Source: JABDMH01 sp964428345 (GTDB lineage Bacteria; Bacteroidota; Bacteroidia; Chitinophagales; Saprospiraceae). From it: a stretch of DNA of 64,000 nucleotides. The notes below the pieces were generated by a model. That model was not told the origin of the DNA. It saw nothing but the letters and a program-made list of their open reading frames with translations, and did not search any database. The number at the start of each line of letters is the position of its first letter. The first letter of the stretch is position 1. Made by a program: the position numbers and the translations under genes. The stretch spans positions 32,905-96,904 of the forward strand of contig CAYRYD010000019.1 of NCBI GenBank assembly GCA_964428345.1. The letters are read 5' to 3'. Shown here one piece after another: positions 61,468 through 64,000 of this stretch.

Positions 61468-63771
61468 ATGATCAGGTTTCTCGTATCCTTGATCATAGTT
61501 ATCCATCCTTTTTTTCTTTTTGCCCTGTCCGATCCCCTGATACCTTATGGCAGCAATCTCACCGGCCACCTGGAAAGCAGTTTTGACACGGATATTTACC
61601 GGTTTAAGGGCTTTAAAGGTGACCGGATCTGGATCCGGGCGACCCGGGCCAGCAGTATCATCGATGCTTCTTTCCGGCTAAAAAAGGGCATCGACATCCT
61701 GGAGGAAATCAGGAGCAGTGGTGGTGATGTCGAACTTTTTGATTTTGTTCTTCCCGATTCAGGATTCTATGATATCGAGGTCTTTGACAACAACCAAAAT
61801 GATCAGGGTGGTTACGGCTTGTCCCTGCACAAATTGAATGATCCGGCGTACGCCCGGCAGATATCGTGCGGAGATGATCTGGTAGATACGATCAAAACCG
61901 AGGCCGGAATCGTGGTGTATCAATTCGATGTACAGGCCGGTGATCGTGCACTGGCTCAAATGCGATCCACCAACGCCCATCTCGAATCCACGCTCTATCT
62001 TTTCAACCAGCAGGGAGACCTTCTTCACAAGTCAGTGCGCAAGTCGAATACTTTCGCCTTTATCGAAAAGATCGGAGTCGACTCAACAGAAAAATACTCC
62101 CTCTTTGCCTTCGACGCCAATGGTAACGATACCGGAAGCTTTGGATTGACCTATCAGGATCTCAACGATCCGTCTTGCGGCAGTCAGCCGTTGGATTGCC
62201 GCGATTACAGGCAGTCGATCATTCATCAGGTGGCAGAAATTCATGCCTTTCATTTTGACTTGCCGGCTGGAGAAGGATTCGTGGCCAAGATGATGGCACC
62301 CAATCCGGGTTTTGAAGCCAGTGTTCGCATTTATGATCCGGAAGCCGGACTAATCTTTTCACGATGTGTTTCCGGAAAAGCCAATGATGTGGTGATTCCG
62401 AGGGTTAGCATTGCCGGAAGCTATACCTTTCTGGTCTGTGATGACCGGGCAAACGATACCAGCCGGTATAGCTTAACGTTCAATCGCTTAGATCCCGGCT
62501 GTGCCAGTGAACTATCTTTTTGTGAGCTGGCCACCGATTCTTTTGATGTACTATCCGATCTGAATCTCTATTACTTCCGAATGCCGGCAGATACATTGAA
62601 CCTGGAAATCAGGGAAAGAGATCCGGTGATTGAACCCTACGCAACCCTCATTTATCATGGAAATCATTTCTCACAAAAGGATAACGTACAGTTAGATCTC
62701 CGGATCGGGCAACCACTCCCGGGCAGTCTGGTTTTCCTGGCGGTGAGCGACAATGGAGGCAACGATACCGGACGCTACCGGATTAAGACCATCAGCGAAG
62801 AACACACTACCGGATCTCCTCCGGTAGCGATGGTGAAAGAAAATCCAACCTTTGGCATTCCACCCTCCGGCATTCTGCAATTGCAGCCAGACGATCTGGA
62901 CAACGGAAGTTTTGATGACTGCCGGATCGAGAGCATTAAACTAAGTCCTTCACAGTTTGATTGCTCGATGCTGGGAGACCAGGTCGTGAACTTTGTGGTA
63001 ACCGACAATGATGGTCTATCCTCTGAGGTCCTGGTCAACATCCAGATCACCACCGATCTTTCCCTCGAAATCGATGATTGCCTGAACATTCCGGTAAACG
63101 GTTACCATGAAGAACTCTGTATTCCAGTGCAGGCAACCGCCCATGGCGGCTCAGGTTCATATCAGTTTTTCTGGAGCAATAACACCACAGGAGCAACCAC
63201 CGAGGTCTGTCCGGATGAGGTGGAGGATTTTAGTTGTAAAGTGATCGATGCCAATGGATGTGAGACTGAAAAAACCACCTGGCTACCTCTGGGTACTAAC
63301 ATCATCTGTCAATCGGGAGAACGAAAAATAACCATCTGCCATTTTCCATCCGGCAACAAAGACAAACCTGAAGAACTCTGTATCAGCCCTTCAAGTTTAG
63401 AATCTCACTTTTCACATAGTGATTATCTGGGTCCCTGCCAGGGACCTTGTGGCGGGCAAACCCAACTGGTCACACGTAAATCGGTAAATCCAGAGGTGGC
63501 CCACGCGGCCCTACCGGGGGTAAAGGCCCAGCGAGGAGAAATTCTGCAGATCAACATGGAAGAAAGATTGGCCGATTCCGAATACCCTTTACAGTTTCAC
63601 CTGGTTAATACCCTTGGGCAGACCTTATTGAAAGACTGGATCCGTAGTGGAAGCAGTTATCTGGAGCTTAGGTTGCCCTCTGGTGACAACACGGTTGGTC
63701 TCCATTACCTGGTAATCCAACAAATGGGTGGTTCCGGCCACCTAGGCACGATCCCGGTTATCATCCAGTAG
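61468..63771 (+). CDS. Secreted multi-domain protein with PPC-like repeats and T9SS-like tail
   Basis: A 767-residue exported protein (signal about residues 1-20). Residues 25-450 hold four repeats of about 105 residues that resemble bacterial pre-peptidase C-terminal (PPC) domains. Each has a strand-rich YRF/YQF/FHF/YYF turn and ends in a D-N-x-x-N-D-x-G/S-x-Y-x-L motif (DNNQNDQGGYGLSL, DANGNDTGSFGLTY, DDRANDTSRYSLTF, DNGGNDTGRYRIKT). A PKD/cadherin-like part and a Cys-bearing segment (CSCK-like pattern, about 590-660) follow. The end (YPLQFHLVNTLGQTLLKDWI, GLHYLVIQQMG) looks like a type A sorting domain. No enzymatic motif. Function unknown, likely surface binding. Confidence 0.85.
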   Translation: MIRFLVSLIIVIHPFFLFALSDPLIPYGSNLTGHLESSFDTDIYRFKGFKGDRIWIRATRASSIIDASFRLKKGIDILEEIRSSGGDVELFDFVLPDSGFYDIEVFDNNQNDQGGYGLSLHKLNDPAYARQISCGDDLVDTIKTEAGIVVYQFDVQAGDRALAQMRSTNAHLESTLYLFNQQGDLLHKSVRKSNTFAFIEKIGVDSTEKYSLFAFDANGNDTGSFGLTYQDLNDPSCGSQPLDCRDYRQSIIHQVAEIHAFHFDLPAGEGFVAKMMAPNPGFEASVRIYDPEAGLIFSRCVSGKANDVVIPRVSIAGSYTFLVCDDRANDTSRYSLTFNRLDPGCASELSFCELATDSFDVLSDLNLYYFRMPADTLNLEIRERDPVIEPYATLIYHGNHFSQKDNVQLDLRIGQPLPGSLVFLAVSDNGGNDTGRYRIKTISEEHTTGSPPVAMVKENPTFGIPPSGILQLQPDDLDNGSFDDCRIESIKLSPSQFDCSMLGDQVVNFVVTDNDGLSSEVLVNIQITTDLSLEIDDCLNIPVNGYHEELCIPVQATAHGGSGSYQFFWSNNTTGATTEVCPDEVEDFSCKVIDANGCETEKTTWLPLGTNIICQSGERKITICHFPSGNKDKPEELCISPSSLESHFSHSDYLGPCQGPCGGQTQLVTRKSVNPEVAHAALPGVKAQRGEILQINMEERLADSEYPLQFHLVNTLGQTLLKDWIRSGSSYLELRLPSGDNTVGLHYLVIQQMGGSGHLGTIPVIIQ

Positions 63772-63843
63772 CAATGGAGATAAAATATTACTCCTCATTG
63801 ATAATCATATAATTAAGATACTTAATATCAAGCTGTCAGCAAA

Positions 63844-64000
63844 CTAATCAACGATAGTTACCAGCTTGCTGACGACCTCCTGATCGATTGCAAAGCGGAG
63901 GTTATAAATCCCCGGTATGAGATGTCGTGACTCCAGTTTGAACAGATTTCTACCCCGCTTCAAATCATACCGGGTCTGCACCAGTATTTCTCCGTATTGG
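63844..64000 (-). CDS. C-terminal end of a secreted protein with T9SS type A tail, start beyond window
   Basis: The minus strand reads open from the right edge to a TAG at 63844-63846. The 50 or so visible residues (RGRNLFKLESRHLIPGIYNL, then RFAIDQEVVSKLVTIVD) carry the G-x-Y-x-L-x-F ... V-x-K-L-V-x-x-x pattern of a type A sorting domain. The rest of the gene is outside the window. It converges on the PPC-repeat gene across 72 bp that include an AT-rich dyad (ATTAAG-ATA-CTTAAT) but no clear terminator. Confidence 0.75.
   Translation of the reverse strand, partial: QYGEILVQTRYDLKRGRNLFKLESRHLIPGIYNLRFAIDQEVVSKLVTIVD

Noticed and set aside
1..64000. CRISPR array, prophage, insertion sequence, tRNA or rRNA
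   Set aside because: No direct-repeat/spacer pattern, integrase, transposase or cloverleaf-forming gap was found; the only tandem repeats are inside the giant gene and the short TGTTTAA array.

Overview
The window is a piece of a Bacteroidota chromosome, most likely from the Saprospiria/Chitinophagia side of the phylum. The evidence is the many secreted proteins with type IX secretion system (T9SS) C-terminal sorting tails of both type A and type B, a PorP/SprF gene, a TonB-dependent receptor with a carboxypeptidase-regulatory plug extension, an N19-spaced promoter of the Bacteroidota type (TTTG ... TAnnTTTG) before merC and a near-match before arsR, no visible reliance on Shine-Dalgarno sites, and a zinc-ligand-poor sirtuin of the Bacteroidota kind. 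No phage, insertion sequence, CRISPR array, rRNA or tRNA was seen. The sequence is strikingly rich in CCGG tetramers throughout.

Layout. 0-1.8 kb: an ECF sigma factor, its HEAT-repeat anti-sigma partner and a secreted DUF4097-like protein (cut by the left edge). 1.9-13.2 kb: secreted proteins (a type B sorted protein, a 1129-residue ThuA/sugar dehydrogenase/cytochrome c fusion, an M43 protease), a SlyD-like isomerase, a MerC-type membrane protein behind a Zur/Fur-like palindrome, a penicillin-binding-protein-like serine hydrolase, an acetyltransferase and a small metallopeptidase-like lipoprotein. 13.4-19 kb: a lone MacB/FtsX-type permease, then a Tat-exported oxidoreductase/isomerase operon led by a lipoprotein. 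19.2-25.7 kb: a tight five-gene cassette built around DUF1800 and DUF1501 proteins plus secreted sugar-binding and sugar-oxidising proteins; this is the best candidate here for a poorly described system. 25.8-29.8 kb: four glycosyltransferases. 30-35.4 kb: a TonB receptor paired with an alpha/beta-hydrolase that has lost its nucleophile, then another glycosyltransferase. 35.7-49.5 kb: mostly housekeeping genes (TrmH-type methyltransferase, pyrG, yebC, dnaG, fba, trxB, aroK, yajC, ybbR) with an arsR-arsM unit and a membrane-anchored subtilase. 49.5-50.2 kb: a HAD phosphatase. 50.3-58.9 kb: a three-gene operon of PorP/SprF, a PorE-like OmpA protein and a 1704-residue PKD-repeat surface protein with a type B sorting domain. 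59.2-61.4 kb: NAD(P)HX repair enzyme coupled to a sirtuin. 61.5-64 kb: two further secreted proteins, the last cut by the right edge.

Two themes link the accessory genes. One is export through the T9SS: at least six likely substrates and one PorP/PorE-like surface-display module, although the core PorKLMN and Sov genes are not in the window. The other is periplasmic or surface sugar chemistry: two PQQ-type sugar dehydrogenases (one fused to ThuA and cytochrome c), a Tat-exported Gfo/Idh/MocA oxidoreductase with a sugar isomerase, carbohydrate-binding modules and a TonB receptor. That these act together is inference from shared location only.
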